Positions 1 through 7,664 of a stretch of 64,000 nucleotides of DNA are shown piece after piece. The stretch lies in the NCBI RefSeq assembly GCF_014268885.2, contig NZ_CP077095.1, forward strand, positions 3,627,001-3,691,000, written 5' to 3'. The notes under the pieces were generated by a model. That model did not search any database. It was not told the DNA's origin and worked only from the letters and a program-made list of their open reading frames with translations. The position numbers and the translations under genes are program-made. The stretch comes from Pseudomonas xantholysinigenes (GTDB lineage: Bacteria; Pseudomonadota; Gammaproteobacteria; Pseudomonadales; Pseudomonadaceae). Within the stretch, counting starts at the first letter, position 1; every line of letters begins with the position of its first letter.

Positions 1-659
1 TACAGCACGTACGGACGAATTTTCAGCAACAGCTCCTGCGCCTTCTGGTAATCCGCCGGGTTGCTGCTGTTGCTGGGTAGGCCCAGGTAGTTCAAGGCAA
101 TCGAGATGATCTCGCTGGGCGAGTCGAGCATGGCCACGCCACAGGACTTCAGCTTGCTGATGTTCTCTTCCTTGAAGATCAGGTCCCAGCTGTCCACCGG
201 CGCCTGGTCGCCCAGTGCCGCCTTGACCTTGTCGACGTCATAGCCGATGCCGGTGGTGCCCCACAGGTAAGGCACGGCGTAGCGATTGCCGGGGTCGTTG
301 ACCGCCAGCTGGGCGAGGATATCGGGATCGATGTGCGACAGGTTGCCCAGTTGTTCTCGATCCAGCGGTTGCAGCACGCCGGCCTGGATCAGGCTGGGCA
401 GCACATTGGAGGTGGCCACCACCACGTCATAGCCCGTGCGCCCGGCCATCACCTTGCTCTGCATGATGTCGGCGCTGTCGAAGGCGTCCATGTGCACGCG
501 GGTGCCGGTTTCCTGCTCGAAGGCCTTGGGGGTCTCTGGCGCCAGCAGCCCGAACCAGTTGTACAGGTGCACCCCGGGCTGGGCGGCGAAGGCCGAGGTG
601 CTGATGGCCGCGCCGAGCAGCGAAGCCGCGAAGAGGGTTCGCAAACGTGATTTTCTCAT
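1..659 (-). CDS. Periplasmic polyamine-type ABC substrate-binding protein (3' end outside window)
   Basis: The minus-strand frame is open from the ATG at 659 to the window edge, so the C-terminal part is missing. Residues 1-25 form a Sec signal peptide (MRKSRLRTLF, a hydrophobic run, then ASAFA-type cleavage before AQPG). The mature start VHLYNWFG is typical of PotF/SpuD putrescine or spermidine binding proteins, followed by FEQETGTRVHMDAFDS and YDVVVATSNVLPSLIQAG as in that family. It should deliver a polyamine or related cation to an ABC permease in the inner membrane. The permease genes are not visible and may lie beyond the left edge. It is divergent from a LuxR-type regulator that could control it (inference). 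The family is clear; the exact ligand is not. Confidence 0.85.
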   Translation of the reverse strand, partial: MRKSRLRTLFAASLLGAAISTSAFAAQPGVHLYNWFGLLAPETPKAFEQETGTRVHMDAFDSADIMQSKVMAGRTGYDVVVATSNVLPSLIQAGVLQPLDREQLGNLSHIDPDILAQLAVNDPGNRYAVPYLWGTTGIGYDVDKVKAALGDQAPVDSWDLIFKEENISKLKSCGVAMLDSPSEIISIALNYLGLPSNSSNPADYQKAQELLLKIRPYVL

Positions 660-797
660 GCAACATCCTTATCGAAACGGTGTATCTTCCGGCCCGTCCT
701 GAGCCCAGACAGCGACTATACCGGGCATGCCCGGATAGTAAATACCCAAGAATACTTAGCCCTGACCCGCGAATCCCTAACCCAAAAGGGGTAGAAA
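660..797. promoter_or_regulatory. Divergent control region with a 14-bp palindrome
   Basis: This 138-bp gap separates the divergent binding-protein and LuxR-type genes. Positions 721-734 read CCGGGCATGCCCGG, a perfect 14-bp palindrome placed where one operator could serve both directions. No convincing sigma-70 pair was seen. That the palindrome is the LuxR-type operator is inference. Confidence 0.35.
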
Positions 798-1589
798 ATG
801 CCGTTCGACCTACATGGACTGGCCTGGCACCGATCGATCGGCAAGCTGATCCTGCAGCTGGATCGCCCCGCGTTCTGGAGCTCGCTGGTGCGGGTCTTGA
901 ACGCCTACGTGCCGATCGACAACTGGGTGGTGTTGATTTTCAGCAACCAGCAAGTGGAAGTGGTGAGTTTTCCCGAAGTGGCCGATGCCCAGGAAGTCGA
1001 CGCGCTGCTGCATCGCTACGTGACCGGGCTGTACCTGCTGGATCCGTTCTATATTGCCAACCGCGAACAACCACAGAGCGGCTTCTTCCACCTGCTGGAC
1101 ATTGCCCCGGAATATTTCCTCGAAACCGAGTACTACCACCAGTATTTCGCCCAGTACATTTCCACGGACGAGGCGCAGTACAACGTGCAACTCGATGCCG
1201 ACAGGACGCTGTGCATCTCCATTGGCAGCAAGACGCGCTTCAGCCAGGAGCAGATCACCATGCTCGACCTGATCAAGCCCTGGGTGACCGCGCTCATGCA
1301 GCAGCGCATGAACTTTGAAATCGACGTCGAGAAAAACCACGGTGAACCACCGCCCTGGCAGGAGACACTGGCTCAGCTGGGCGCACAGCTCACCACCCGC
1401 GAAAGCGATGTACTGCGCTTGTTGCTCAGTGGTTTTTCCAACAAGGAAATCGCCGGCAAGCTGTCGCTGTCCACGGAAACCATCAAGGTCCACCGGCGCA
1501 ACCTCTACGCCAAGCTGAACATCAAGTCGCAATCCGAGCTGTTCGCCCGCTTCTTCATGGCGAAGCAGGAAGCGCACACCGCCAGTTGA
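798..1589 (+). CDS. LuxR-family transcriptional regulator
   Basis: 263 residues. The C-terminal ~65 residues are a LuxR/FixJ-type helix-turn-helix: TTRESDVLRLLLSGFSNKEI, then AGKLSLSTETIKVHRRNLYA, with the conserved E, the GxSNKEIA turn and the TIKVHRRN recognition helix. The N-terminal ~190 residues contain no receiver Asp pattern and match no acyl-homoserine-lactone domain that I recognise, so the sensed signal is unknown. The gene is divergent from a polyamine-type binding-protein gene, which suggests local regulation of that transporter. Its stop lies two bases from the stop of the convergent ATPase gene. The ATG at 798 follows a weak AAAAGGGG ribosome site. Confidence 0.85.
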   Translation: MPFDLHGLAWHRSIGKLILQLDRPAFWSSLVRVLNAYVPIDNWVVLIFSNQQVEVVSFPEVADAQEVDALLHRYVTGLYLLDPFYIANREQPQSGFFHLLDIAPEYFLETEYYHQYFAQYISTDEAQYNVQLDADRTLCISIGSKTRFSQEQITMLDLIKPWVTALMQQRMNFEIDVEKNHGEPPPWQETLAQLGAQLTTRESDVLRLLLSGFSNKEIAGKLSLSTETIKVHRRNLYAKLNIKSQSELFARFFMAKQEAHTAS

Positions 1590-1591
1590 TG

Positions 1592-2755
1592 TCAGCGTTT
1601 GCCCAGCAAGGCCTGGCGCTCGCGCCAGATTTCCTGCACGAACGGGTCGGTGACTCCGTATAGCCCATGCCCGCGGCGGATGATCAGGTTGGCGGCCAGC
1701 AGGTCATTGGCCACGGGCTGTACCTCCTCCACGCGCACCTCGCGCCCGACGAATTTCGAATATTCCGCCGCCGCTTCGCTGGAAAACACCCCGCGCGTCT
1801 CACCATCGACCGAGGCAATACGAGCAAAGATCGCCTGGGCCAGCACGCCCAGTTCCTCGACCTTCATCAATTCCAGGTCTGCCGCCGCCGAACGCAGGGT
1901 GGCCGCGATCACCGGCAGCACCACGTCCGCGCCGGAGCTCAGGCTTGGCGAATGGACCAACTGGCGCAGGGCACGGATGAATTCCTCGGGCCGACTGCCC
2001 AAGGTGCTGAACGCCTTGCTGGCCACCGCCAGCGACGGCAGGTTATCCAGGCCGTCGGCCGCAAGCCGTTGCAGCCAGAACGCGACATAGTCCTCGCCCA
2101 ACACCGGGTAGGCCACGTTGGTCGCACCGGCAAACGCCTGGTTACGCCGGGCCGTCAGCTCGTTGACCATCGCCCGGTGCGAGCCGGTGCCAATGAACAG
2201 GAAATGCCCAGCCGTGGCTGGCCGGGGGTTGATGGCATCACGCGCTGCCTTGAGCGCCAGCATCATCTGTTGGCCGTCTTCGGTGGTGATGGCGTGCTGC
2301 ACTTCGTCGACGATCAGCACCACGTTGGCCTTGGCCTGGTCCACCACCTCGCCCAGCGCCTGGGCCAGCGTCACGCCGCCCGCCTCGCCCAGGGTGTCGA
2401 GGTTGAAGCCGAACTTGAAGCCAGCCATCTCCACCTCGGCGCCACGCAGGGCCCGCAGCCGCTGCATGAACGACGAGGCCGGTGTCTGCAGCTCGTGCAG
2501 GGCCTTGCGCACGGCGGCGAGCACCAGCCTCACCGGGCTGGTCTGGGTGTCGCTCCACAGATCGACGTAGATCACCAGCGCGCCCTTGGCTTCCAACGCA
2601 GGGATCAGGTCGTTCTTGAGGAAGGTGGTCTTGCCCGTACGCCGCAGGCCAGACAGGAACAACCCAGAGCGCAGGCCGATATCCAGCGCCGACGGCTCAA
2701 GCAGCTGCCGGGCCATGTCAGCGGCCAGTTCAGGGCGCAGGAAGATATCGGCCAT
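1592..2755 (-). CDS. Orphan AAA-type ATPase
   Basis: 387 residues from the ATG at 2755, chosen because AGGATAAT precedes it at good spacing; an upstream in-frame ATG at 2833 lacks a ribosome site. The Walker A motif is GLRRTGKTTF near residue 43, and VVLIVDEVQHA near 170 is a Walker B. The fold resembles the ATPase family PF01637/AAA_16, in which a P-loop domain is followed by a winged-helix-like C-terminus (here RVEEVQPVANDLLAANLIIR onward). Such proteins occur as stand-alone STAND/Orc-like ATPases of unknown role. No partner gene is adjacent: the LuxR gene is convergent and the MAPEG gene lies upstream on the same strand after an AT-rich gap. The biological role is unknown. Confidence 0.8.
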   Translation of the reverse strand: MADIFLRPELAADMARQLLEPSALDIGLRSGLFLSGLRRTGKTTFLKNDLIPALEAKGALVIYVDLWSDTQTSPVRLVLAAVRKALHELQTPASSFMQRLRALRGAEVEMAGFKFGFNLDTLGEAGGVTLAQALGEVVDQAKANVVLIVDEVQHAITTEDGQQMMLALKAARDAINPRPATAGHFLFIGTGSHRAMVNELTARRNQAFAGATNVAYPVLGEDYVAFWLQRLAADGLDNLPSLAVASKAFSTLGSRPEEFIRALRQLVHSPSLSSGADVVLPVIAATLRSAAADLELMKVEELGVLAQAIFARIASVDGETRGVFSSEAAAEYSKFVGREVRVEEVQPVANDLLAANLIIRRGHGLYGVTDPFVQEIWRERQALLGKR

Positions 2756-2845
2756 TGGATTATCCTGAATTATTGAATGGCCATAATTATTGGCCTGGAA
2801 TAATTCCCTGTAAAGCTGCGACTGGCACATCACCGCGCTGAGCGC
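2756..2845. promoter_or_regulatory. AT-rich leader with three AATTATT-type heptamers
   Basis: Upstream of the ATPase start, AATTATTG occurs at 2768-2775 and 2785-2792 in direct orientation, and its inverse AATAATT at 2799-2805 sits inside the perfect palindrome GGAATAATTCC (2797-2807). The second copy lies inside GGCCATAATTATTGGCC (2779-2795), a near-palindrome. The stretch is far more AT-rich than its surroundings. It looks like a promoter with operator repeats; the binding protein is unknown. Confidence 0.4.
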
Positions 2846-3277
2846 TCAGACTCCTGTACACACTTGCACGATGATCCACCCCGCCAACCCGAGCAGACAC
2901 AGAACACCCACGCCATAACTCAGGGTGCGCCACGGTTGCAGTTGCGCCAGGTAGGTCACTGTATGCAACACCCTGGCCAGGGTGAACATCCCGCCTACCC
3001 CTGCCATCAACGCGGCGGGCGCCTCGAGCGCAACCGCGAGCCCACCCAATGTCATGAACAAGGGAATGTTCTCCAGGTCGTTACGCCACGCCTGCATGAC
3101 CCGCAGCACTTCTGGCCGCTCTTGTTGCTGCGCAGGGCGCTTGAACACCGCCGCATCCTCCGGGTTCATGAACGCCAGGTGGCGCAGCCGGTAATAACCT
3201 TGGTAGCAGGAGATCGCCAGCATCTTCAGGCACAGCACCACCACCAGGCTGGCATAGACCGCCAGGACCGCGCTCAT
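2846..3277 (-). CDS. MAPEG-family membrane protein
   Basis: 143 residues with about four predicted membrane helices. The stretch FKRPAQQQERPEVLRVMQAWRNDLENIPLF matches the conserved loop of the MAPEG superfamily (microsomal glutathione S-transferase 1 type), in which ERxxRxxxNDLEN-like residues contribute to glutathione binding; it is described here by position, residues ~45-75. An inner-membrane glutathione transferase or peroxidase-like role is therefore likely from family knowledge, but the substrate is unknown. Its ATG overlaps the stop of the upstream membrane-protein gene in an ATGA arrangement, so the two are probably translationally coupled. Confidence 0.85.
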   Translation of the reverse strand: MSAVLAVYASLVVVLCLKMLAISCYQGYYRLRHLAFMNPEDAAVFKRPAQQQERPEVLRVMQAWRNDLENIPLFMTLGGLAVALEAPAALMAGVGGMFTLARVLHTVTYLAQLQPWRTLSYGVGVLCLLGLAGWIIVQVCTGV

Positions 3278-3669
3278 GCTGCAGGCCTCGACATGCTGCC
3301 CTTGATCACGATGTACAACAGTGGCCCTATCGACACGAACACCAGCGTCAGCAGCAGATAGGGCAGCACGCCACGCAAGCTCTCCCCGCGCGAAAGGTGG
3401 TCATTCAGCATCCAGAGGCATGCCAGCGCCGCCATGATGTACAGGTCGATAACGACCTGCGCCGTGTCGGGTCGTGCCAACAGCTCCACCCCGAAGGCGA
3501 TGAGCGACTGTTCTGCGCTTGCCAGGGTCCAGCCGGTGTACAGCGCGAAAACGACCAGCACCAACAACGCCGGCCATCTGCCAGACAAGGGGCGTGGCGG
3601 CAGTTGCTGCGTCGGGCAGGGTGCAGGACGCGTGTTGCTGCTTGCAGGGTCGTGCGGGCCATTGCTCAT
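3274..3669 (-). CDS. Small membrane protein of unknown function
   Basis: 131 residues from the ATG at 3669, which has a strong AAGGAG site eight bases upstream; an ATG ten codons earlier lacks one. The first ~30 residues are polar and Pro-rich (SSNTRPAPCPTQQLPPRP). They are followed by three hydrophobic segments near residues 33-52, 70-88 and 100-122 (GVLPYLLLTLVFVSIGPLLY). It resembles DUF2834-type small membrane proteins but I do not recognise it firmly. The ATGA overlap with the MAPEG gene makes a two-gene operon. Confidence 0.65.
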   Translation of the reverse strand: MSNGPHDPASSNTRPAPCPTQQLPPRPLSGRWPALLVLVVFALYTGWTLASAEQSLIAFGVELLARPDTAQVVIDLYIMAALACLWMLNDHLSRGESLRGVLPYLLLTLVFVSIGPLLYIVIKGSMSRPAA

Positions 3670-3880
3670 CGTGCGCTCCTTGGCTGATTCGTCCCACACG
3701 GTAGTGATAGAGTCTTCCCCGCCTCAATGACCTCACAGGTCATGAAAACCGCACGCAGCGCTGGAGCGCCCAGGGAAACTACGCCTCCCGCGCTGAATGG
3801 ACAGCCCAAGCCCATCGGCGCTATGGTTGCCGCGCCACTATCCCCTCTATGCCAATCGCAACGTACAGGGAGCAGCACGC

Positions 3881-4321
3881 ATGTGGGTACTCGGCAAAGG
3901 ACAAAAACCGTTCCTTGAGCTTCTGCGCAACTTGTCCATTCAGTTCATCATCGCCGGTTTCATTGCCCTGCTGTCACACAAGGCCGGACAGGCCTTCGAC
4001 ACGCACAGAGGTGGCGATGGATGGGCGCTGGTATTTGTCCTGTTGGTGTTGAGCGTAATCCTCGTATTGGCCGTCATTGCCAACCTGAAGCCGTTCTTCA
4101 CCGCGTTCATTCACGATGAAGCCGCCGGCTTTCACGCATACAAGAAAAACTTGCCGGACCTGCCGCGCAGCGCACGGTACAGGCGTTGCGCCCTGTTCCT
4201 CGTCAGGCATTGCAAGCTTGCCCTTTTCGAATCCGTGTTACTCGTGCTGGGGATCTATCTTGCGTCACTCGTCGGGCTTTTCGTGGCCATCAACAGTGCC
4301 GCCAACGCCTTGGGCAAGTGA
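3881..4321 (+). CDS. Hypothetical inner-membrane protein
   Basis: 146 residues from the ATG at 3881, supported by AGGGAG just upstream; an earlier in-frame ATG at 3797 lacks a ribosome site. Three hydrophobic segments are visible near residues 19-35, 50-70 (ALVFVLLVLSVILVLAVIA) and 116-140 (LALFESVLLVLGIYLASLVG). The cytosolic or periplasmic loop between the last two is basic (YRRCALFLVRHCK). No family is recognised. It is followed 20 bases later by an XRE-type regulator gene on the same strand. Confidence 0.6.
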   Translation: MWVLGKGQKPFLELLRNLSIQFIIAGFIALLSHKAGQAFDTHRGGDGWALVFVLLVLSVILVLAVIANLKPFFTAFIHDEAAGFHAYKKNLPDLPRSARYRRCALFLVRHCKLALFESVLLVLGIYLASLVGLFVAINSAANALGK

Positions 4322-4341
4322 ACATCAGCCGGTGTCGAAAC

Positions 4342-5172
4342 ATGAACCCTCTACCCTGCCCGTCCACCGCCAGCGCCGGTGATCATCTGCGCCGTTTGCG
4401 GCGCCAGGCCGGGCTCAGCCAGCTCGATCTGGGGCTGCTGGCCGGGGTGTCGCAACGCCATTTGAGCTGCGTGGAAACCGGCCGCGCCAAGGCCAGCCCG
4501 AGCACCCTGCACGCGCTGCTCAGCGCCCTGGATGTGCCGCTTGAGCACTGCAACAGCGTGTTCCTCGCCGCCGGCTATGCGCCGCGCTACGGCGCCAGCG
4601 CAGCGGATGCCCCAGCGCTGAAGATGGTGCATGACGCGCTCGGCCACCTGCTGCAAGCGAACAACCCGGCGCCGGCCATCGTGATCGACAGCCATTGGGA
4701 CATCACCGCCGCCAATACCAGCGCCGGATTGCTGTTCGCCATGGCCGGCGTGCCGCTGGACAACGCGCAGGGCCTCAACCTGTTGGACACCCTGCTGCGG
4801 CCCGACGGGCTGGGCAGCCACCTGATCAACGCCGCCGAGATACGCGCCATCGCCTGGCAACGGGCGGCCCGAGAAGCGCTGGACAACCCCGCCCTGGCGC
4901 AACGTCTGGAAAAACTGCCAGCCCCGCCCGCCCTGGAGCCAGGCGCGCCGCACTCACCGCTGGTGCTGACCCAGGTACGCACAGCCGCAGGCGAGTTGCG
5001 CTTCCTGTCCACCTTCACCACCTTCGGCATGCCGCAAGACATCACCGTGGCCTCGCTGCGCATCGAGCATCTGATCCCGGCGGACAGTGCAACCTGGCAG
5101 GCCATGACCAGCGCATACGAAGCCTGGATGACCAGCGATTCCACGCAAGTGAACCCGCGCCTTTCGCGGTAG
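4342..5172 (+). CDS. XRE/MmyB-type helix-turn-helix regulator
   Basis: 276 residues. The N-terminal ~65 residues are a Cro/C1-type helix-turn-helix (GDHLRRLRRQAGLSQLDLGL, then LAGVSQRHLSCVETGRAKAS). The rest matches the MmyB-like ligand-binding domain (PAS-like), with the typical VIDSHWDITAANTSAGLLF and FLSTFTTFGMPQDITVASLR motifs. This family is common in Actinobacteria and Pseudomonas and often controls a neighbouring dehydrogenase or detoxification gene. Here the next gene encodes an exported Sel1-like protein, so the target is unclear. The ATG at 4342 has no strong ribosome site, but the domain begins directly after it. Confidence 0.85.
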   Translation: MNPLPCPSTASAGDHLRRLRRQAGLSQLDLGLLAGVSQRHLSCVETGRAKASPSTLHALLSALDVPLEHCNSVFLAAGYAPRYGASAADAPALKMVHDALGHLLQANNPAPAIVIDSHWDITAANTSAGLLFAMAGVPLDNAQGLNLLDTLLRPDGLGSHLINAAEIRAIAWQRAAREALDNPALAQRLEKLPAPPALEPGAPHSPLVLTQVRTAAGELRFLSTFTTFGMPQDITVASLRIEHLIPADSATWQAMTSAYEAWMTSDSTQVNPRLSR

Positions 5173-5198
5173 AATCCGCCCTTCGCAACGCACCAGGG

Positions 5199-6014
5199 AT
5201 GCCACCGTTGACGCTCAAGCTTTCGACCCCGCTGTTCTTCTGCCTCACCCTCTGCGGCACGCTGCAGGCAGCCCCCAATGCAGAGGCCGAAGCGGCCTTC
5301 CAACGCGCGGTGCTGGCGGCCGAGGCCAACGCCCAATGGGCAGAGCGCCTGATCGACCAGGAGCAGAAAGGCCAGCTCGACAAGCAGATCACCACCGAGG
5401 CGCTTCGCGACATCGGGCAAAAGCACGATGCCGTCGAACATGATTTGCGCCAGGCCAGCGACGGTGGGCATGCCGTGGCCAGCTACTTGCTGGCGAACCT
5501 GCAGGAACGCAGCAAGCTCTGGGTGTCCGGGCAGTACACGGCCCGCCACGAGCAAGCCTGCGCCCTGTACCAACGCGCCGCCGAGCAAGGGCTGGTGGCC
5601 GCCGCCGTGGCCGTACTGCGAGACTGCGATAGCGCGTCACAGCGCTTCCTGTTCGATGACCCGACCCTGCAGCGCCAGCGCGAGCAACTGCGGACCACCC
5701 TCGAACACACCGACCCCTATGCCGAGCACTATCCGTTGCCTGCGCTGAAGTCCTTGTGCTTCAAGGAGATGAAAATGGTCGCGCCCGACCCTGGGCGGCC
5801 CCTGACCACCCTCGCCCAGGCCTTCGAGCCGGTACAGCTGGATCTGCGACAGTACCGCGCCGACGGCTATTACCTGCTCGCCGCCAAGGGCGACCCTGAG
5901 CAACCGGAGGTTGGCCGCGGGCATTTCACGCAACTGCGCGCACTGGCCCCGGATTGCCTGGACCCCATTGGGTTGGCGTACATGTATGACGCCCAGAGGC
6001 AAAAGACCCAATGA
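5199..6014 (+). CDS. Exported Sel1/TPR-like protein of unknown function
   Basis: About 271 residues, with a signal peptide LKLSTPLFFCLTLCGTLQA cut before APNAEAEA. Two stretches, ASDGGHAVASYLLANLQERS and ACALYQRAAEQGLVAAAVAV, have the A..G...A spacing of Sel1-like helical repeats. Two starts are possible: ATG at 5199, and TTG at 5208 that sits at better distance from AGGGA (5195-5199); the TTG may be the real start. The gene begins 27 bases after the XRE-type regulator and may share its transcript. Location is predicted periplasmic; the function is not known. Confidence 0.7.
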   Translation: MPPLTLKLSTPLFFCLTLCGTLQAAPNAEAEAAFQRAVLAAEANAQWAERLIDQEQKGQLDKQITTEALRDIGQKHDAVEHDLRQASDGGHAVASYLLANLQERSKLWVSGQYTARHEQACALYQRAAEQGLVAAAVAVLRDCDSASQRFLFDDPTLQRQREQLRTTLEHTDPYAEHYPLPALKSLCFKEMKMVAPDPGRPLTTLAQAFEPVQLDLRQYRADGYYLLAAKGDPEQPEVGRGHFTQLRALAPDCLDPIGLAYMYDAQRQKTQ

Positions 6015-6146
6015 AGCCAGAGCGTGCCGGCCCCAAATTGTAGGAGCCAGGCTTGTAGTACATTGCTGCTCGCACCGGTTTGGCCCTGCCAACCCGGGCC
6101 GCGCGATCAAAACGTGACGCCCCGCCAATCAGCCATGAGGCCAAGC

Positions 6147-6620
6147 ATGAAGGAACATGACTACAGCGTTACCGTGAACTGGGTCGGCAATACCGGCCAA
6201 GGAACCGCCAGCTATACCGCCTACACCCGCGATTTCACCGTGCAGATGCCAGGCAAGCACGATCTGCTTGGCTCCGCCGACCCGGCGTTTCGCGGCGATC
6301 CCAAGCGCTGGAACCCCGAGGACATGCTGCTGGCCTCGCTCTCGGCCTGTCACAAGTTGTGGTACCTGCACCTGTGCGCGGTGAACAAAGTGAAGGTGCT
6401 GGAGTACGTCGACCAGGCGCAAGGACGAATGGTCGAAGGTGATGACCTGCGCAAGGGGCATTTCACCCAGGTGGTACTGCGACCGCAGATCGTGATCAGC
6501 CGCGATTCGGATAGCGCCCTGGCCATGCGCCTGCATGACGAGGCGCACCATGAGTGCTTCATCGCCAACTCAGTGAATTTCCCGGTGACCTGCGAGGCCG
6601 TCATCACTCACCAGGGGTGA
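6147..6620 (+). CDS. OsmC-family protein
   Basis: 157 residues. MLLASLSACHKLWYLHLC carries the first conserved Cys and VVLRPQIVI plus HHECFIANSVNFPVTCEAVI carries the second Cys region of the OsmC/Ohr fold. Members reduce organic hydroperoxides with two cysteines; both are present here (near residues 63 and 136). The ATG at 6147 follows GAGG (6137-6140). An ATG at 6135 is an alternative giving four more residues. The stop is two bases from the stop of the convergent LysR-type gene. It is a peroxidase-like stress protein by family; the substrate is not proven. Confidence 0.88.
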   Translation: MKEHDYSVTVNWVGNTGQGTASYTAYTRDFTVQMPGKHDLLGSADPAFRGDPKRWNPEDMLLASLSACHKLWYLHLCAVNKVKVLEYVDQAQGRMVEGDDLRKGHFTQVVLRPQIVISRDSDSALAMRLHDEAHHECFIANSVNFPVTCEAVITHQG

Positions 6621-6622
6621 CT

Positions 6623-7537
6623 TCAGCTTGCCGTCGCCAAGGCCTTCTCCATCACCCGCGCCTGCTCGCGCAATACCTGGCAAAACGGCTCCACCACCAC
6701 CGAGGCTGGGCGGTGCTCGGGCCGGATCAGCATCACCCGGTACGGCACCGACAGGCTCAGGCGGCGCATGGCCAAGCCACCCTGCTCCGCCTCGAGCCCA
6801 CTGAGCGGGTTGATGATCGCCACCCCCAGCCCCTGGCGAACCATGGCGCATACCGATGCCGCGCTGGTGGTCTCGATCACCGTGCGGCGGTTCACCCCGG
6901 CCGCGCGAAAGTGCTGGTCGAGCTGTTGCCGATAGGTGTCCAGGCTGGCCAGGTTGATGAAGTCGACCTCGTGGAAATCACCTAGCGTCAGCACCGGCCT
7001 GGCTCGCAGCGGATGCCCTTGGGGCAGCACGCAGACCATGTCGGCGCTGAACAGCAGCTCGCCTACCGCGCCCCGCGGCACCTGCTCGACTTCGGTCAAG
7101 CCCAGGTCGTGCTGCTGGGCCACCAGCGATTCCTCCAACAACGGCGACTCCTGCGCGGTGATGCTCACGCTGACGCCACGGTGTTGCTGGTGGAAGCGCT
7201 GGCAAGCCTTGGGCAGCAGGGTTTGCGAGAACAGCGGCAGGCAAGTGATGGCCAGCCGGCCCTGCTCGAAGTTGCGGATGGCCTGGGCGAACCGGTCGAT
7301 GCGCTCGAGGCCGACAAAGGCGCGCTCGACTTCCTCGATCAGCAACAGGGCCTGGGCGGTCGGCGCCAGGCGCCCCCCCTCGCGCTCGAACAGGGTCAGG
7401 CCGGTGACCTGCTCCATGCGCGCCAGCTCGCGACTGACCGTGGGTTGTGAGGTGAACAGCAGGCGCGCGGCACCGGTGACGCTGCCGGCGGCCATGATGG
7501 CGCGGAACACTTCGATGTGACGGACGGAAAGCTTCAT
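6623..7537 (-). CDS. LysR-family regulator, probably of lysA
   Basis: 304 residues. The winged helix-turn-helix occupies residues 1-65 (RHIEVFRAIMAAGSVTGAAR then TSQPTVSRELARMEQ), followed by a two-lobed effector-binding domain. It is divergent from a diaminopimelate decarboxylase gene, the same arrangement as lysR-lysA in E. coli, where LysR activates lysA and diaminopimelate is the inducer. The protein resembles that LysR over the effector domain (SADMVCVLPQGHPLRA and RQGLGVAIINPLSG). A LysR-type site at 7568-7586 supports control of the shared intergenic region. Calling it LysR by function is inference. Confidence 0.85.
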   Translation of the reverse strand: MKLSVRHIEVFRAIMAAGSVTGAARLLFTSQPTVSRELARMEQVTGLTLFEREGGRLAPTAQALLLIEEVERAFVGLERIDRFAQAIRNFEQGRLAITCLPLFSQTLLPKACQRFHQQHRGVSVSITAQESPLLEESLVAQQHDLGLTEVEQVPRGAVGELLFSADMVCVLPQGHPLRARPVLTLGDFHEVDFINLASLDTYRQQLDQHFRAAGVNRRTVIETTSAASVCAMVRQGLGVAIINPLSGLEAEQGGLAMRRLSLSVPYRVMLIRPEHRPASVVVEPFCQVLREQARVMEKALATAS

Positions 7538-7567
7538 GGGTGTACACAGCCAGAGGTATCGATGCTA

Positions 7568-7586
7568 ATGCATATCAAATATGAAT
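7568..7586. promoter_or_regulatory. LysR-type operator candidate
   Basis: ATGCATAT-CAA-ATATGAAT is an inverted repeat with seven of eight arm bases matching and a 3-bp centre, containing the T-N11-A pattern of LysR-type sites. It lies in the divergent lysR-like/lysA gap, 79 bases before the lysA start. Confidence 0.5.
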
Positions 7587-7595
7587 AGACTGAAT

Positions 7596-7611
7596 AAAAA
7601 TAGCTATTTTT
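7596..7611. promoter_or_regulatory. Perfect 16-bp AT-rich palindrome
   Basis: AAAAATAGCTATTTTT is a perfect palindrome between the LysR-type site and the lysA ribosome site. It could be a second operator half or part of an mRNA hairpin in the lysA leader. No known binding protein is assigned. Confidence 0.4.
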
Positions 7612-7664
7612 GTGAATCAATCAACTCATTCAAGATCGGTGTATCCATTACAAGGAACACCACC

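Noticed and set aside
6038..6058. REP-like TTGTAGGAGCCAGGCTTGTA before the OsmC gene
   Set aside because: Only the first part resembles the TAGGAGCGGCC class and no inverted partner is visible, so it was not listed as a REP.
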